From the NCBI RefSeq assembly GCF_024707525.1, contig NZ_CP062231.1:3968001-4032000 (forward strand): DNA of 64,000 nucleotides, in the 5' to 3' direction. Positions 34,597 to 44,804 of the stretch are shown piece by piece. The notes beneath the pieces were generated by a model. It saw only the letters and a list, made by a program, of their open reading frames with translations. It had not been told where the DNA came from and did no database searches. The first letter of the stretch is position 1. Each line of letters begins with the position of its first letter. Source of the DNA: Rhizobium sp. TH2. GTDB taxonomy: Bacteria; Pseudomonadota; Alphaproteobacteria; Rhizobiales; Rhizobiaceae. Position numbers and translations under genes: made by a program.

Positions 34597-35148
34597 CTAG
34601 TTGAGCACGCGATAGCGCAGGAAATTCACGCCGTTGCTGAACGATCGTTCCTCGATACGTTCCAGCTTGAGCTTGTTTCGCACCTGGAACATCGGCGTGC
34701 CGCCGCTGACCACGACGGGGATGTAATAGATGCTGACCTCATCGACGAGGCCGGCATCGAGATAGCGCGCCGCAAGCGTCGGTCCCGAGATCGCGATGGC
34801 GCCATCCCGCTCGGCCTTCAGCCTGCGCATGCCGTCTATGCTGAGATCGGCGACGAGTGTGGTTCTCGCACTCGCTACGCTCTTTAGGCTCTTCGACACG
34901 ATGAGCTTATCGACCGACTTCCAGGCATCGGCGAAATCGGCTTCGACCGGCACGCCGCCATCATAGGTCTCCCAGTAGACCATCATCTCGTACATGCGGC
35001 GGCCATAGATATCGAGGCTGATCTGTCGCTGCGCATCATTGGCGTGCTGGTGCACATCGTCATCGATCTGGCCCCAGTTGAAATCGCCGTTGACGTCGTT
35101 GATGTAATTGTCGAGCGACGTCATCATATTGAAAGTCAGCCTAGCCAT
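34597..35148 (-). CDS. dihydrofolate reductase family (RibD C-terminal-like) protein
   Basis: A 183-residue protein with the RibD-C/DHFR-like fold: MTSLDNYINDVNGDFNWGQIDDDVHQHAND, GRRMYEMMVYWE, DKLIVSKSLKSVASARTTLVADLSIDGMRRLKAE and IAISGPTLAARYLDAGLVDEVSIYYIPVVVSGGTPMF. It uses NADPH on an unknown small substrate. The ATG at 35148 has GGAG six bases upstream; two earlier ATGs do not. A perfect inverted repeat lies 12 bp upstream of that start, so the gene is probably under a repressor. Confidence 0.87.
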   Translation of the reverse strand: MARLTFNMMTSLDNYINDVNGDFNWGQIDDDVHQHANDAQRQISLDIYGRRMYEMMVYWETYDGGVPVEADFADAWKSVDKLIVSKSLKSVASARTTLVADLSIDGMRRLKAERDGAIAISGPTLAARYLDAGLVDEVSIYYIPVVVSGGTPMFQVRNKLKLERIEERSFSNGVNFLRYRVLN

Positions 35149-35160
35149 CTCGGTCTCCAT

Positions 35161-35185
35161 AACTGATTGCATATCGCAATCAGTT
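35161..35185. promoter_or_regulatory. inverted repeat, probable operator of the DHFR-family gene
   Basis: AACTGATTGC and GCAATCAGTT are perfect 10-bp arms separated by 5 bp. The element lies 12 bp upstream of the gene start, where RNA polymerase would bind. No regulator gene is adjacent except the GntR at 35219, whose own probable operator is a different palindrome. Confidence 0.6.
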
Positions 35186-35218
35186 TACCAGCCTGAGATC
35201 GGATTGCAAGCGGTCGCT

Positions 35219-36223
35219 CTATTTGACCTGAACGAGATAGGGCAGCCTGAGCGCATCCGGCAGGACATCGAGCCGGCCGAGGATTTCAAGATTCGGGCCG
35301 AGCGAGCGCCGCAAATGCGCTTCGAGGATCGAGCAGGCGAGGCTTACGTCGCTCGCGAGCAAGGCCTTGTAGATCGACACATGCTCCGACGACATCAGCG
35401 TGATCTCGTCCGGGCTCTGGTAGCTGGCGAATGCCGAGTGGGTGGCAATCAGGATGCGCTGGCTGCGCTGCACGGCATGCAACAGCAGCGAGTTGGGACA
35501 CGGCGCCAGCGTGCGGACGTGGAGATCGGCTTCCAACTGCTCGCGATCGAGCGGCTGGATCGTGTGCTTGCGTGCCGCCTCGATGCGGATGAGACGGTCG
35601 CGGATCTCGCCTTCCTTCAACAGCGGGTAGGCGTGTCGCAGCGCCTGGGGTTCGAGTATCCAGCGCATCTCGAAATGATGTTCGAGTTCGTCGCCCGAGA
35701 GCGGCCCCGCATACCAGCGATTGTTGCTGTCCTGCTCGATGATCCCCAGCCGCTCGAGTTGGGTCAGAACCTCATGCGCGATCGTGCGGCTGACATCGTA
35801 ATGCTGGGCGAGCGCGGTCTCGTTGAGCATGAAGCGCCCATAGGCGAGGCAGGCCGCTACGGCGTGCTCGACCTCGGAATATATCTGGTCGCGCCGGCTG
35901 ATACTCGAATTGACGATTTCCGGTGGCACCGAAAGCCCGGCATCGAGAAGCTCGGCCCGGAACGGTTTCGCGCCCGGCACGACAAAACCCCTGCCCTCGA
36001 ACGTTTCGACCAACCCTTCATCCAGCAGGCGCGAGAGCGCGATGCCCGCCGGCACCCGGCTGACATTGAAGGCGCGCGCGACATTCGCCTGGCCGAGCAC
36101 AAGGCCGGCCGGCAGCGCACCTTCGATGATGTGCGCGCGCAACACCGCCTGGATTGCCGCATAGATCGGCTCGTCGCGCAGCGTGGCGACATTCACTCCG
36201 GCGATGTCGTCGCTTTCCGCCAT
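35219..36223 (-). CDS. GntR-family regulator with two winged-helix domains
   Basis: A 334-residue regulator. The first GntR winged helix is at about 19-84 (PIYAAIQAVLRAHIIEGALP, VARAFNVSRVPAGIALSRLL, EGLVETFEGRGFVV). A second is at about 114-172 (IYSEVEHAVAACL, LAQHYDVSRTIAHEVLTQLERLGIIEQ). An FCD-type helical effector domain follows, about 175-320, with HHFEMRWILEP, EADLHVRTLAPCPN, SEHVSIYKALLA and HLRRSL. Its normal relatives have one winged helix and about 230 residues. It starts within the stop of the esterase gene upstream and so is co-transcribed with it. It probably controls that pair and the divergent ABC importer through 37261-37284. Confidence 0.9.
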   Translation of the reverse strand: MAESDDIAGVNVATLRDEPIYAAIQAVLRAHIIEGALPAGLVLGQANVARAFNVSRVPAGIALSRLLDEGLVETFEGRGFVVPGAKPFRAELLDAGLSVPPEIVNSSISRRDQIYSEVEHAVAACLAYGRFMLNETALAQHYDVSRTIAHEVLTQLERLGIIEQDSNNRWYAGPLSGDELEHHFEMRWILEPQALRHAYPLLKEGEIRDRLIRIEAARKHTIQPLDREQLEADLHVRTLAPCPNSLLLHAVQRSQRILIATHSAFASYQSPDEITLMSSEHVSIYKALLASDVSLACSILEAHLRRSLGPNLEILGRLDVLPDALRLPYLVQVK

Positions 36224-37212
36224 CAGCGCCGGCTCCAGAGTTCATTGCACCATCTGGCGATCACGCCGATCAATTGGCGCGCCGCCGGCGTGGTGCGGTC
36301 CATGATCATGAAGCCGTGCACCACGCCGCGCCATTCCTCATAGGTGACCTGATTTCCGGCTTTGATCAGTGCCGCTGCATAGGCGCGTCCTTCATCCCGC
36401 AGAGGATCGTGATCGGCGGTGATCAGCAATGTGGAAGGCAGACCGGCATGATCGGTTGCCAGCAGCGGCGAAACCTCGGGATGGTCGGCACTGACGCCAG
36501 CCGCCAGATACTGCGCGGCAAACCAGTCCAGGGTCGTTTTGTTCAGCGAGTAGCCGAGCGCAAACGCCGCGCGGCTTTCGGTCGGATTCACCAGATCGGT
36601 GGCGGGATAGACAAGCACCTGCCCGAAGAGCGGTGCGCCGGCGTCACGCGCCCGCATGGCAAGCGCCGACGCAATGCTGGCGCCCGCGCTATCACCGGCA
36701 GCGATCACACGTCCCGCGTCGAGGCTCCTCGCCTCGCCATTCTTCCGCAGCCATCGCAATGCCCGTTCCGCATCGTCGAGCCCAGCCGGGAACGGCGCCT
36801 CCGGTGCCTTGCGGTATTCGACCGAGAGAATGTTCGCCCGCGCGGCAAGCGCAAGTGCCCTCAGCGCACCGTCATGCGTCTCCAGGCTGCCGACAACCCA
36901 GCCGCCGCCGTGGAAATAGAGGATCGTGTTGCTGCTTTCGGGATTGAGATAAAGCCGGACTGGCAGGGCATAGCCTTCGCCAGCGATCGTGAACGTCTCG
37001 ATCGCCTCGAACGCGTCTTTGACGCCCCAATGATTGCCGAGCCGGACTTCCGACGACGCCCGCGCCTCGACCGGCGTCTGCTCCTCCACCGGCTTAGCAC
37101 CGAGGCGGTCGGCCTCCTCAAGCATGCGCCGGATTTCGGGACGCAGTCGGGATCGATCGACGACCGGTCGCCGGACACTATTCTGATCCACGTCGTCCTC
37201 CCGAGGCGGCAT
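36223..37212 (-). CDS. HSL-type alpha/beta hydrolase (carboxylesterase)
   Basis: A 329-residue esterase of the hormone-sensitive-lipase family. The oxyanion motif HGGGW is at 101-105, the nucleophile S175 in GDSAG, the acid D269 in ADHDPLRDEG and the base H299 in VVHGF. No signal peptide is seen, so it acts in the cytoplasm. It is the first gene of a two-gene unit with the GntR regulator. Given the ABC importer across the promoter, it may de-esterify an imported sugar or polyol ester; that is inference. Confidence 0.92.
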   Translation of the reverse strand: MPPREDDVDQNSVRRPVVDRSRLRPEIRRMLEEADRLGAKPVEEQTPVEARASSEVRLGNHWGVKDAFEAIETFTIAGEGYALPVRLYLNPESSNTILYFHGGGWVVGSLETHDGALRALALAARANILSVEYRKAPEAPFPAGLDDAERALRWLRKNGEARSLDAGRVIAAGDSAGASIASALAMRARDAGAPLFGQVLVYPATDLVNPTESRAAFALGYSLNKTTLDWFAAQYLAAGVSADHPEVSPLLATDHAGLPSTLLITADHDPLRDEGRAYAAALIKAGNQVTYEEWRGVVHGFMIMDRTTPAARQLIGVIARWCNELWSRR

Positions 37213-37260
37213 ACCCGCCGAACCTCTTCAATAAAGCCCGATCGGCAAAAAAGTCAATAA

Positions 37261-37284
37261 ACGAATATTGCATGCGATATTCGT
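37261..37284. promoter_or_regulatory. 24-bp palindrome, probable GntR operator
   Basis: ACGAATAT and ATATTCGT are perfect 8-bp arms around TGCATGCG, so the centre ATATTGCATGCGATAT is nearly symmetric. Operators of GntR regulators with FCD domains often have this AT-rich form around a GC centre. It lies 49 bp upstream of the esterase gene and 70 bp upstream of the importer gene, so one site could control both directions. Confidence 0.65.
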
Positions 37285-37353
37285 TCATGTTACCGATAGC
37301 TCCAGAGGCACCCTGCGGGAGGAAATCCAGGCTGCACTCACAAGGAGGAAATC

Positions 37354-38388
37354 ATGCGCACTCGTTTTTCCCGCGGCTTTGCTGCCGCGACACTTGCCTG
37401 CTCAGTCGCCCTTTTTCCGCTCGTCGCGTCCGCGTCCGATAACAAGATCGTTCTCGTGCCCGGCGGCCCGCATCCCTATTTCGCCCCCTGGGAACAGGCT
37501 GCCGCCGACGCCCAGAAGGATTTCTCGATCGCTTCGGTCGAATACAAGGTGCCTTCCGAATGGAAGCTCGAAATGCAGACCGAATTGCTCGAAAGCCTTG
37601 CGGCACAGGGCACCAATGCATTCGGCATTTTCCCGGGTGATGCCGTCGGCATCAACTCGACGATCGGCGAGTTCAAGGCCAACAACATCCCGGCCGTCGC
37701 GCTCGGCGGCTGCGCCCAGGACCCGACCGACATGAACTTCTGCATGGCGACCGACGTCTACCAGTCAGCCTATATCGGCACCAAGGCGCTGATCGAAGCC
37801 ATGGGCGGCAAGGGTGCCGTCGTGCACATGGCCGGCCTGCTGATCGACCCGAACACCGTGCTCCGTGTCCAGGCCGTCGAGAAGGCCGTGGCGGAAACCA
37901 ATGGCGCGGTCACGTTGCTGCAGACCATCGGCGACACCGACAGCCAGGAGGCGGGCGACCAAAAGGTCAACGCATTGCTGGCATCCTCGAAGGACAAAGT
38001 CGGCGGCATCATCGCAACCGGCTATGTCTCGTCCGTCGTTACCGCGACCGCGCTCAAGAATCTCGGCGACAAGCGCATCAAGATGATCGGCATCGACGAC
38101 GACAAGATCGTGCTCGATGGCATCAAGGATGGCTTCGTCTCGGGCACCATGGCGCAGAACCCCTATGGCCAGGGCTATATCGGCGCCTATGCGCTCGACC
38201 TGATCGCCGGCGGTTGCACGCTGAAGGCCGATGCACCCTGGGTGAAGACCCCGCAAACGGCGCACTTCATCGATTCCGGCACCCTGCTGATCTCCTCGGC
38301 CAATGCCGAGACCTACAAGGACGACCTGAAGGCCCTGACCAAGAAGATCCAGGGCTCCTTCAAGGACACCTATCTGACCTGCAGCTAA
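37354..38388 (+). CDS. sugar ABC transporter, periplasmic binding protein (ribose type)
   Basis: A 344-residue family-2 (PBP1) sugar-binding protein. The signal peptide is about 27 residues, ending ASAS. The mature protein opens with NKIVLVPGGPHPYFAPWEQAAADAQKDF, a divergent form of the ribose/allose-binding start, and has TNAFGIFPGDAVGINSTIGEF, GGIIATGYVSSVVTATAL and MIGIDDDKIVLDGIKDGFVSGTMAQNPYGQGYIGA. Three Cys residues after the start (GGCAQ, NFCMA, GGCTL) are unusual in this family. Ligand unknown. GAAGGAGGA-like AAGGAGG lies before the ATG. Confidence 0.92.
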   Translation: MRTRFSRGFAAATLACSVALFPLVASASDNKIVLVPGGPHPYFAPWEQAAADAQKDFSIASVEYKVPSEWKLEMQTELLESLAAQGTNAFGIFPGDAVGINSTIGEFKANNIPAVALGGCAQDPTDMNFCMATDVYQSAYIGTKALIEAMGGKGAVVHMAGLLIDPNTVLRVQAVEKAVAETNGAVTLLQTIGDTDSQEAGDQKVNALLASSKDKVGGIIATGYVSSVVTATALKNLGDKRIKMIGIDDDKIVLDGIKDGFVSGTMAQNPYGQGYIGAYALDLIAGGCTLKADAPWVKTPQTAHFIDSGTLLISSANAETYKDDLKALTKKIQGSFKDTYLTCS

Positions 38389-38410
38389 GGTCCGCCCTCT
38401 CGCCTATTAG

Positions 38411-38447
38411 CAATGGGCGGAAACAAGGTTTCCGCCCATTGGTTTTT
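38411..38447 (+). terminator. strong hairpin-U terminator after the binding-protein gene
   Basis: A 14-bp perfect stem (CAATGGGCGGAAAC / GTTTCCGCCCATTG) with an AAG loop, followed by GTTTTT. It lies 23 bases after the stop and before the two permease genes. It should end most transcripts, leaving read-through for the permeases and ATPase. Confidence 0.85.
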
Positions 38448-38495
38448 GCGGCAAACTGGATTTGCCGACCTCCGCAAACCGGATTTGCTTTCGCC

Positions 38496-39509
38496 ATGAC
38501 ATCCACGGATCAAGTCAGTTCCCCCCGACGGCCCGGAATGGCCGCGGGTCTCCTCATGCGCGGCTCGACGCAGTTCGGGCTCTTCGTGATCCTCTTCATC
38601 ATGTGGGTCGTGTTCTCCAGCCTGGCGCCCGGCTTTCTCTCGCGTTTCAATCTCAATTCGGTCGGTCGGTCGGTTGCCATTGATATCGTCGTCGGCTTTG
38701 CCCAGATGGTGGTGCTGGCAACTGGTGGCATGAACCTCTCGGTCGGCGCGATCGGCGTGTGCTCGGTCATGACGCTCGGTTATTTCCTGCAGATGTGGGG
38801 CCTGCCCATTCCCGTCGCGATCCTGCTGACGCTCGGCCTCGGCGGCGTGCTGGGATGGCTGAACGGCTTCGCGATCACCCGCACCGGCGTCAATTCCTTC
38901 GTCGTGACGCTTGCGACGGCGAGCCTGTTCACCGGCGCGATGCTGATCTTCTCCAAGGGCGTGCCATTGAATGGCCTGCCGCCCGAGCTCGGCGCATTCG
39001 CCAAATCCTCGGTGGGCCGCGTGCCGACGCTGGCGATCGTCGCAATCGGCATCGGCATCGCGCTCTATGTCCTGTTCAAGCATTCCGTCCTCGGCCGGCA
39101 GATTCTCGCCGCTGGCGCCAATCCGCGCGCGGCGGAGATGTCCGGCGTGCCAGTGGACCGCGTCATTGTCTTTGTCCACGTGCTCTCGGGTGTTCTCGCC
39201 GCCGCAGCCGCCATCATGCTCACCGCCAAGAACGGCGCGGCACTGCCCGGCGCTGCCGGCGATGACTGGCTGCTGCCCTCGTTCCTCGCCCCGGTCATCG
39301 GCGGCACATCGCTTGCCGGCGGATTGATCTCCGTGGTCGGCACGATTTTCGGCGCGCTGCTGGTTTCCACGATAAGAAGCGGGCTGCTGGTGCTGCAGAT
39401 CGGCAATTTCTGGCTCCAGCTTTTCCTCGGCATCTTCCTGCTCGGCGCAATCCTGCTTGAACGTTACCGCTCCGCCTTGGCGGTCCGCGCACAGACGAGG
39501 GCCGCATGA
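38496..39509 (+). CDS. sugar ABC transporter permease (first of two)
   Basis: A 337-residue RbsC-like permease of about ten helices. FAQMVVLATGGMNLSVGAIGV and RTGVNSFVVTLATASLFTG are family landmarks; AAGANPRAAEMSGVPVDRVIVFVHVLSG is the cytoplasmic coupling loop. The ATG at 38496 opens a short cytoplasmic tail. It ends with an ATGA overlap to the second permease, so the two likely form a heterodimeric channel. Confidence 0.92.
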   Translation: MTSTDQVSSPRRPGMAAGLLMRGSTQFGLFVILFIMWVVFSSLAPGFLSRFNLNSVGRSVAIDIVVGFAQMVVLATGGMNLSVGAIGVCSVMTLGYFLQMWGLPIPVAILLTLGLGGVLGWLNGFAITRTGVNSFVVTLATASLFTGAMLIFSKGVPLNGLPPELGAFAKSSVGRVPTLAIVAIGIGIALYVLFKHSVLGRQILAAGANPRAAEMSGVPVDRVIVFVHVLSGVLAAAAAIMLTAKNGAALPGAAGDDWLLPSFLAPVIGGTSLAGGLISVVGTIFGALLVSTIRSGLLVLQIGNFWLQLFLGIFLLGAILLERYRSALAVRAQTRAA

Positions 39510-40461
39510 ACCGCATCCTTTCCTTCGCCATCCGCCAGCAATGGTCGGGCATCCTCGCGGGCGTCATCGTCGGCGGCATAGCGCTGTCTTTCGCCACGCC
39601 GCAATTCCTCAGCGAGTTCAACTGGTTCGTGATGCTGCGCAGCATCTGCGTGTCGCTGCTCGTGGCGTTCAGCCAAATGGTCATGCTCGGCGTCGGCCAG
39701 ATGAATCTCTCGGTCGGTGCGCTCGGCGGCTTGGTCGCGATCATCGTCGGAGGGCTGATGGATGCCTGGGGCATGCCACCGCTGCCTGCCATCCTGATCG
39801 CCGTGGCCGCTGGCGGTGCGGCCGGCTTCATCAATGGCTGGCTGACGGTGCGTACCGGCATCAATGGCTTCATCGTGACGTTGGCGACGGCCTCCGCCTT
39901 CGCCGGCATCAATACCGGCCTCACCCGCGCCATCCCCTTCTACAATCTGCCGCCGGAATTCGTGGCATTCGGCAATGGCCGGCTCGGACCGTTTCCCTAT
40001 CTGCTCATCGTTCCGCTGATCGTGACGGTCCTGCTCGCCGTGTTCTTCTCTCGCGTCAAAACCGGCCGCTACATGCTGGCGGTCGGCGGCAATGCGCATG
40101 CGGCGCAGCTCTCCGGCATTTCGGTGCCACGCGCGATCATCACGGCGCATGTTATTTCCGGGCTGACTGCGGCAGCCGCCGGCGTGCTCGCCGTCGCCCA
40201 GCTTGGCTCGGCCCAACCCAGCATCGGCGCGGAATGGCTGGTCATCTCGTTTGCCGCGCCAATCATCGGCGGCGCGAGCCTCGCGGGCGGATCGATCTCG
40301 ATCCTTGGCACCGTCATTGCCGTGATGCTGATCGGCCTGATCCAGAACGCCATGGTTCTGCTCGCGGTCGATCCCTACTGGGTGACCTTCCTGCTCGGCG
40401 CGCTGATCCTTACCGCCGTCTGGATCAACCGCTACCGCGCCTACCGGATGGGAGAAGACTG

Positions 40462-40462
<1 letters not shown>
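39506..40462 (+). CDS. sugar ABC transporter permease (second of two)
   Basis: A 318-residue RbsC-like permease similar in layout to its upstream neighbour (FSQMVMLGVGQMNLSVGALGGL; VRTGINGFIVTLATASAFAG; GGNAHAAQLSGISVPRAIITAHVISG). It starts by ATGA overlap and ends overlapping the ATPase start by one base (TGATG). Two distinct permeases with one double ATPase is the less common layout of this importer class. Confidence 0.92.
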
Positions 40463-41978
<1,516 letters not shown>

Positions 41979-41985
<7 letters not shown>

Positions 41986-42341
41986 GCCTTTTCAGCGAGC
42001 CTGGCTTGCAGCCGGCCGGTCAGATGATCGAGCGAAAACGGCTTCTGGAAAAATTCGGCGCCCGGCGGAAGCTCGCCCATCTCCGTTTCGCTGCGGCCCG
42101 AAATCAGGAAGATGATGACGTCCGGCCAACGCGACGAGACGATATGGGACAGGTCGATCCCCGACAACGTTCCGGGCATCCTGATATCCGCCAGCAGCAC
42201 GTCGATCGGGAAATAGGCTAGATGCTGCATCGCCTGGCTGGCATCTTCGACGGCGATGACTTCATACGACGCGTCTTCCAACGCATCGGTCATCGTCGCC
42301 CGGACGAGCGGGTCGTCTTCCACCAGGAGAACTTTAGACAT
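41979..42341 (-). CDS. single-domain response regulator
   Basis: A 120-residue stand-alone receiver. VLLVEDDPLVR holds the acidic pair at 9-10, the phospho-acceptor is D52 (LLADIRMPG), and the switch Ser and Lys are in LISGRSE and FQKPFS. There is no output domain. The ATG at 42341 gives the normal start; an ATG ten codons earlier is also open. It lies upstream of nothing obvious and overlaps the end of the importer ATPase by 7 bp. A partner kinase is not in view. Confidence 0.88.
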
Positions 42342-42397
42342 GATAGCCCCTTCTGGGGCGCAATAAAGCAAAACCGCGCCGCCGGCGCCATCACAAT

Positions 42398-44020
42398 TTA
42401 TTGGGATTGACTGCCGGTTTCCCGGATGGCCCTGCCGGCGCTCTGAAGCAGTTCGAAGGCCCTGAAACGCCTCTCATGCCAATCGGCAAGCGCCGCCTGC
42501 GGTCGGTAGATTTCACCGAGTTCGGACATTGAGGACATGGCTTCAGCCGTATCCTTACAGCGCCCGGCGGCAACGGCACCGAGGATGGCGGAACCCAGCA
42601 GCACCGGTTCCGGCGAGGTCGAGGCGGCGACCGTCAAGCCTGTCGTATCGGCCAGCAGCTGGCGGACAAGCGGGCTCTGCCCTGCCCCGCCGCTGACGAC
42701 GATCGTGTCGGTCGGAATGCCCTTGCTTTGTTGCGCACGAACGATCTGCTTCGCACCGTAGCCGAGGCCGCAAACACCTGCCACATAAAGCCCGATCAGG
42801 TTCTCGATCCCGGTTTCCATGCCGATGCCGGCGACGAGCGCGCGTGCGTCCGGATCGGCGAAAGGCGCGCGATTGCCGAGAAATTCCGGCACAACGTGCA
42901 ACTCGCCCACAAGCTTCGGCGCGGACGCGGCGCCGCCGCGCTTCTCGGCTTCCTGCGAAAGCCATGCGCTGAGACTGAGATTGTCCTGATCCGCGATCGT
43001 GCTGGCGCCTGCGGCCGCTGGATGCATACGCACCAGATAGTCGATTGCAGCACCAGCCGCCGATTGTCCACCTTCATTGAGCCAGAGCCCCGGCACCATC
43101 GCCTGATAATACGGCCCCCATACACCGGGCACAAAAGCCGGTTCCGATGTCGTCGACATGGTGCAAGCCGATGTGCCGAACACATAGGCCATGCGGGTCA
43201 GCACGTTGCCGACATCGCCGCGCGCGCCGACCGTGCCTATGCCGCCCGCATGGGCGTCGATCAGGCCGGCTGCGACTGCTGTTCCGGGCACGAGCCCGAG
43301 GTCGGCAGCGGCCTGTTCGCTGAGACCGGATGCCAGAGCCGTACCGCCCGGCACGATTTCCGTGCCGATGCGCTCGAACTTTTCGTCGGCCAGCGCGCCA
43401 AGGCCAACCTTCCGGAAATAGCCTTCGTCCCACCGCGCTTCATGAGCGAGATAGGTCCATTTGCAGGTGACGGTACAGACCGAACGCGCAAGGCTGCCCG
43501 TGCAGCGCCAAGTCAAGTAATCAGTCAGGTCGAGAAACTGCCAGGCCTTGCCGAACGTCTCGGGCATGTTCTCCGCCAACCAGAGCAGCTTCGGCGTTTC
43601 CATCTCTGGTGAGATCGTGCCGCCGACGTAATCCAGCACCTTTTCGCCGGATTGATTGATCCGGCGGGTCTGGTCCATCGCGCGATGGTCCATCCAGACG
43701 ATGATGTTGCGATCCGCGTCGCCCGAAGGCGAAACTGAAAGCGGCTTGCCTCCCTCGCCCAGCACGACGAGCGAGCATGTGGCATCGAAGCCGATCCCGC
43801 CGATTGAAGCGGGTTCCACGCCAGCTTCCGCAACGGCGCGTTTCACGCAATCGCAGACCGCCCGCCAGATATCCTCGCTCGACTGCTCGACCACATCGCC
43901 CGCTTCGCGCCAGACGGCAATGTCGTGCTTGGCCGACGCAAGCATCCGGCCGGTCGCGTCGAAGACCCCCGCACGCGCGCTGCCGGTGCCGACATCGATA
44001 CCGAGGAAATGCTCACTCAT
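42398..44020 (-). CDS. FGGY-family kinase, probable D-ribulokinase
   Basis: A 540-residue sugar kinase. LGIDVGTGSARAGVFDATGRML is the phosphate-binding start. WMDHRAMDQTRRIN, ISPEMETPKLLWLAENMPETF and LTDYLTWRCTGSLARSVCTVTCKWTYL match the FGGY ribulokinase subfamily. The C-terminal ATP site is TIVVSGGAGQSPLVRQLLAD. Next to a ribitol dehydrogenase gene it would phosphorylate D-ribulose to D-ribulose-5-phosphate, which enters the pentose phosphate pathway. It is cytoplasmic. It is the last gene of the operon that starts at about 48.0 kb. Confidence 0.88.
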   Translation of the reverse strand: MSEHFLGIDVGTGSARAGVFDATGRMLASAKHDIAVWREAGDVVEQSSEDIWRAVCDCVKRAVAEAGVEPASIGGIGFDATCSLVVLGEGGKPLSVSPSGDADRNIIVWMDHRAMDQTRRINQSGEKVLDYVGGTISPEMETPKLLWLAENMPETFGKAWQFLDLTDYLTWRCTGSLARSVCTVTCKWTYLAHEARWDEGYFRKVGLGALADEKFERIGTEIVPGGTALASGLSEQAAADLGLVPGTAVAAGLIDAHAGGIGTVGARGDVGNVLTRMAYVFGTSACTMSTTSEPAFVPGVWGPYYQAMVPGLWLNEGGQSAAGAAIDYLVRMHPAAAGASTIADQDNLSLSAWLSQEAEKRGGAASAPKLVGELHVVPEFLGNRAPFADPDARALVAGIGMETGIENLIGLYVAGVCGLGYGAKQIVRAQQSKGIPTDTIVVSGGAGQSPLVRQLLADTTGLTVAASTSPEPVLLGSAILGAVAAGRCKDTAEAMSSMSELGEIYRPQAALADWHERRFRAFELLQSAGRAIRETGSQSQ

Positions 44021-44050
44021 GATCCGTTCCGTATTCCTAGAGATCGTTGC

Positions 44051-44779
44051 CTAGAGATCGTTACTTTGGGGCAGGATGACGATATCGCGGATCGTCACAT
44101 TCCTCGGACGCGTTAGCATGAAGAGCACGGCATCCGCCACTTCCTTGGGCTCCATGAGGCCACCCGCCGCCAGTTCCTGTTCGAGCTTGTCCTTCGGCCA
44201 ATCGCTGATCAGCGCTGTCACCACCGGCCCCGGCGCCACCGCGCCGACGCGGATGCCGTGCTTGGCAACCTGCCGCCGCACCGTATGCGTAAATGCCTGC
44301 ACCGCAAACTTGGAAGCCGTGTAGATCGGCTCCCAGACAACAGGCACCAGACCGGCGATCGAACTGGTGAGAATGATATCGCCCGTCTTGCGCGCCACCA
44401 TATGCGGCAGCACGGCATGCACCGAACGGAAGACCGCATTGATATTGAGGTTGAGCATGCGATCCCAGATATCGGGGTCACCATCGACGATCTCGCCGCC
44501 GACATAGGTGCCGGCGTTGGCGTGGAAGATATCGAGATGCCCGGCCTTTTCCAGGATCTGGGGCATCATGTTGGCCACGCTCTGCGGATCCGTCAGGTTG
44601 ACGACGACGGGGATGGCCTTCGGCCCGAGCTCGGCGCAAAGCGTCTTCAAGGTCTCTTCCGCCCGGTCCACGAGCGCCACCGTAGCGCCCTCCGCCAGAA
44701 GACTTCTTGCGCATTCGAGGCCGATGCCGGAGGCGGCTCCGGTAATCGCCGCGACTTTTCCCTGGAATTGCTGGCTCAT
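44051..44779 (-). CDS. rbtD: ribitol 2-dehydrogenase (SDR family)
   Basis: A 242-residue short-chain dehydrogenase. [16 protein letters not shown] is the NAD site, [65 protein letters not shown] (Ser-Tyr-Lys catalytic set) and the C-terminal [16 protein letters not shown] closely match the ribitol dehydrogenase of Klebsiella as I recall it. It oxidises ribitol to D-ribulose. The ATG at 44779 is the family start. The close kinase and ABC importer complete a ribitol pathway. Confidence 0.88.
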   Translation of the reverse strand: MSQQFQGKVAAITGAASGIGLECARSLLAEGATVALVDRAEETLKTLCAELGPKAIPVVVNLTDPQSVANMMPQILEKAGHLDIFHANAGTYVGGEIVDGDPDIWDRMLNLNINAVFRSVHAVLPHMVARKTGDIILTSSIAGLVPVVWEPIYTASKFAVQAFTHTVRRQVAKHGIRVGAVAPGPVVTALISDWPKDKLEQELAAGGLMEPKEVADAVLFMLTRPRNVTIRDIVILPQSNDL

Positions 44780-44804
44780 CTCTTGTCTCTGCTTCTCTAT
44801 GGTT

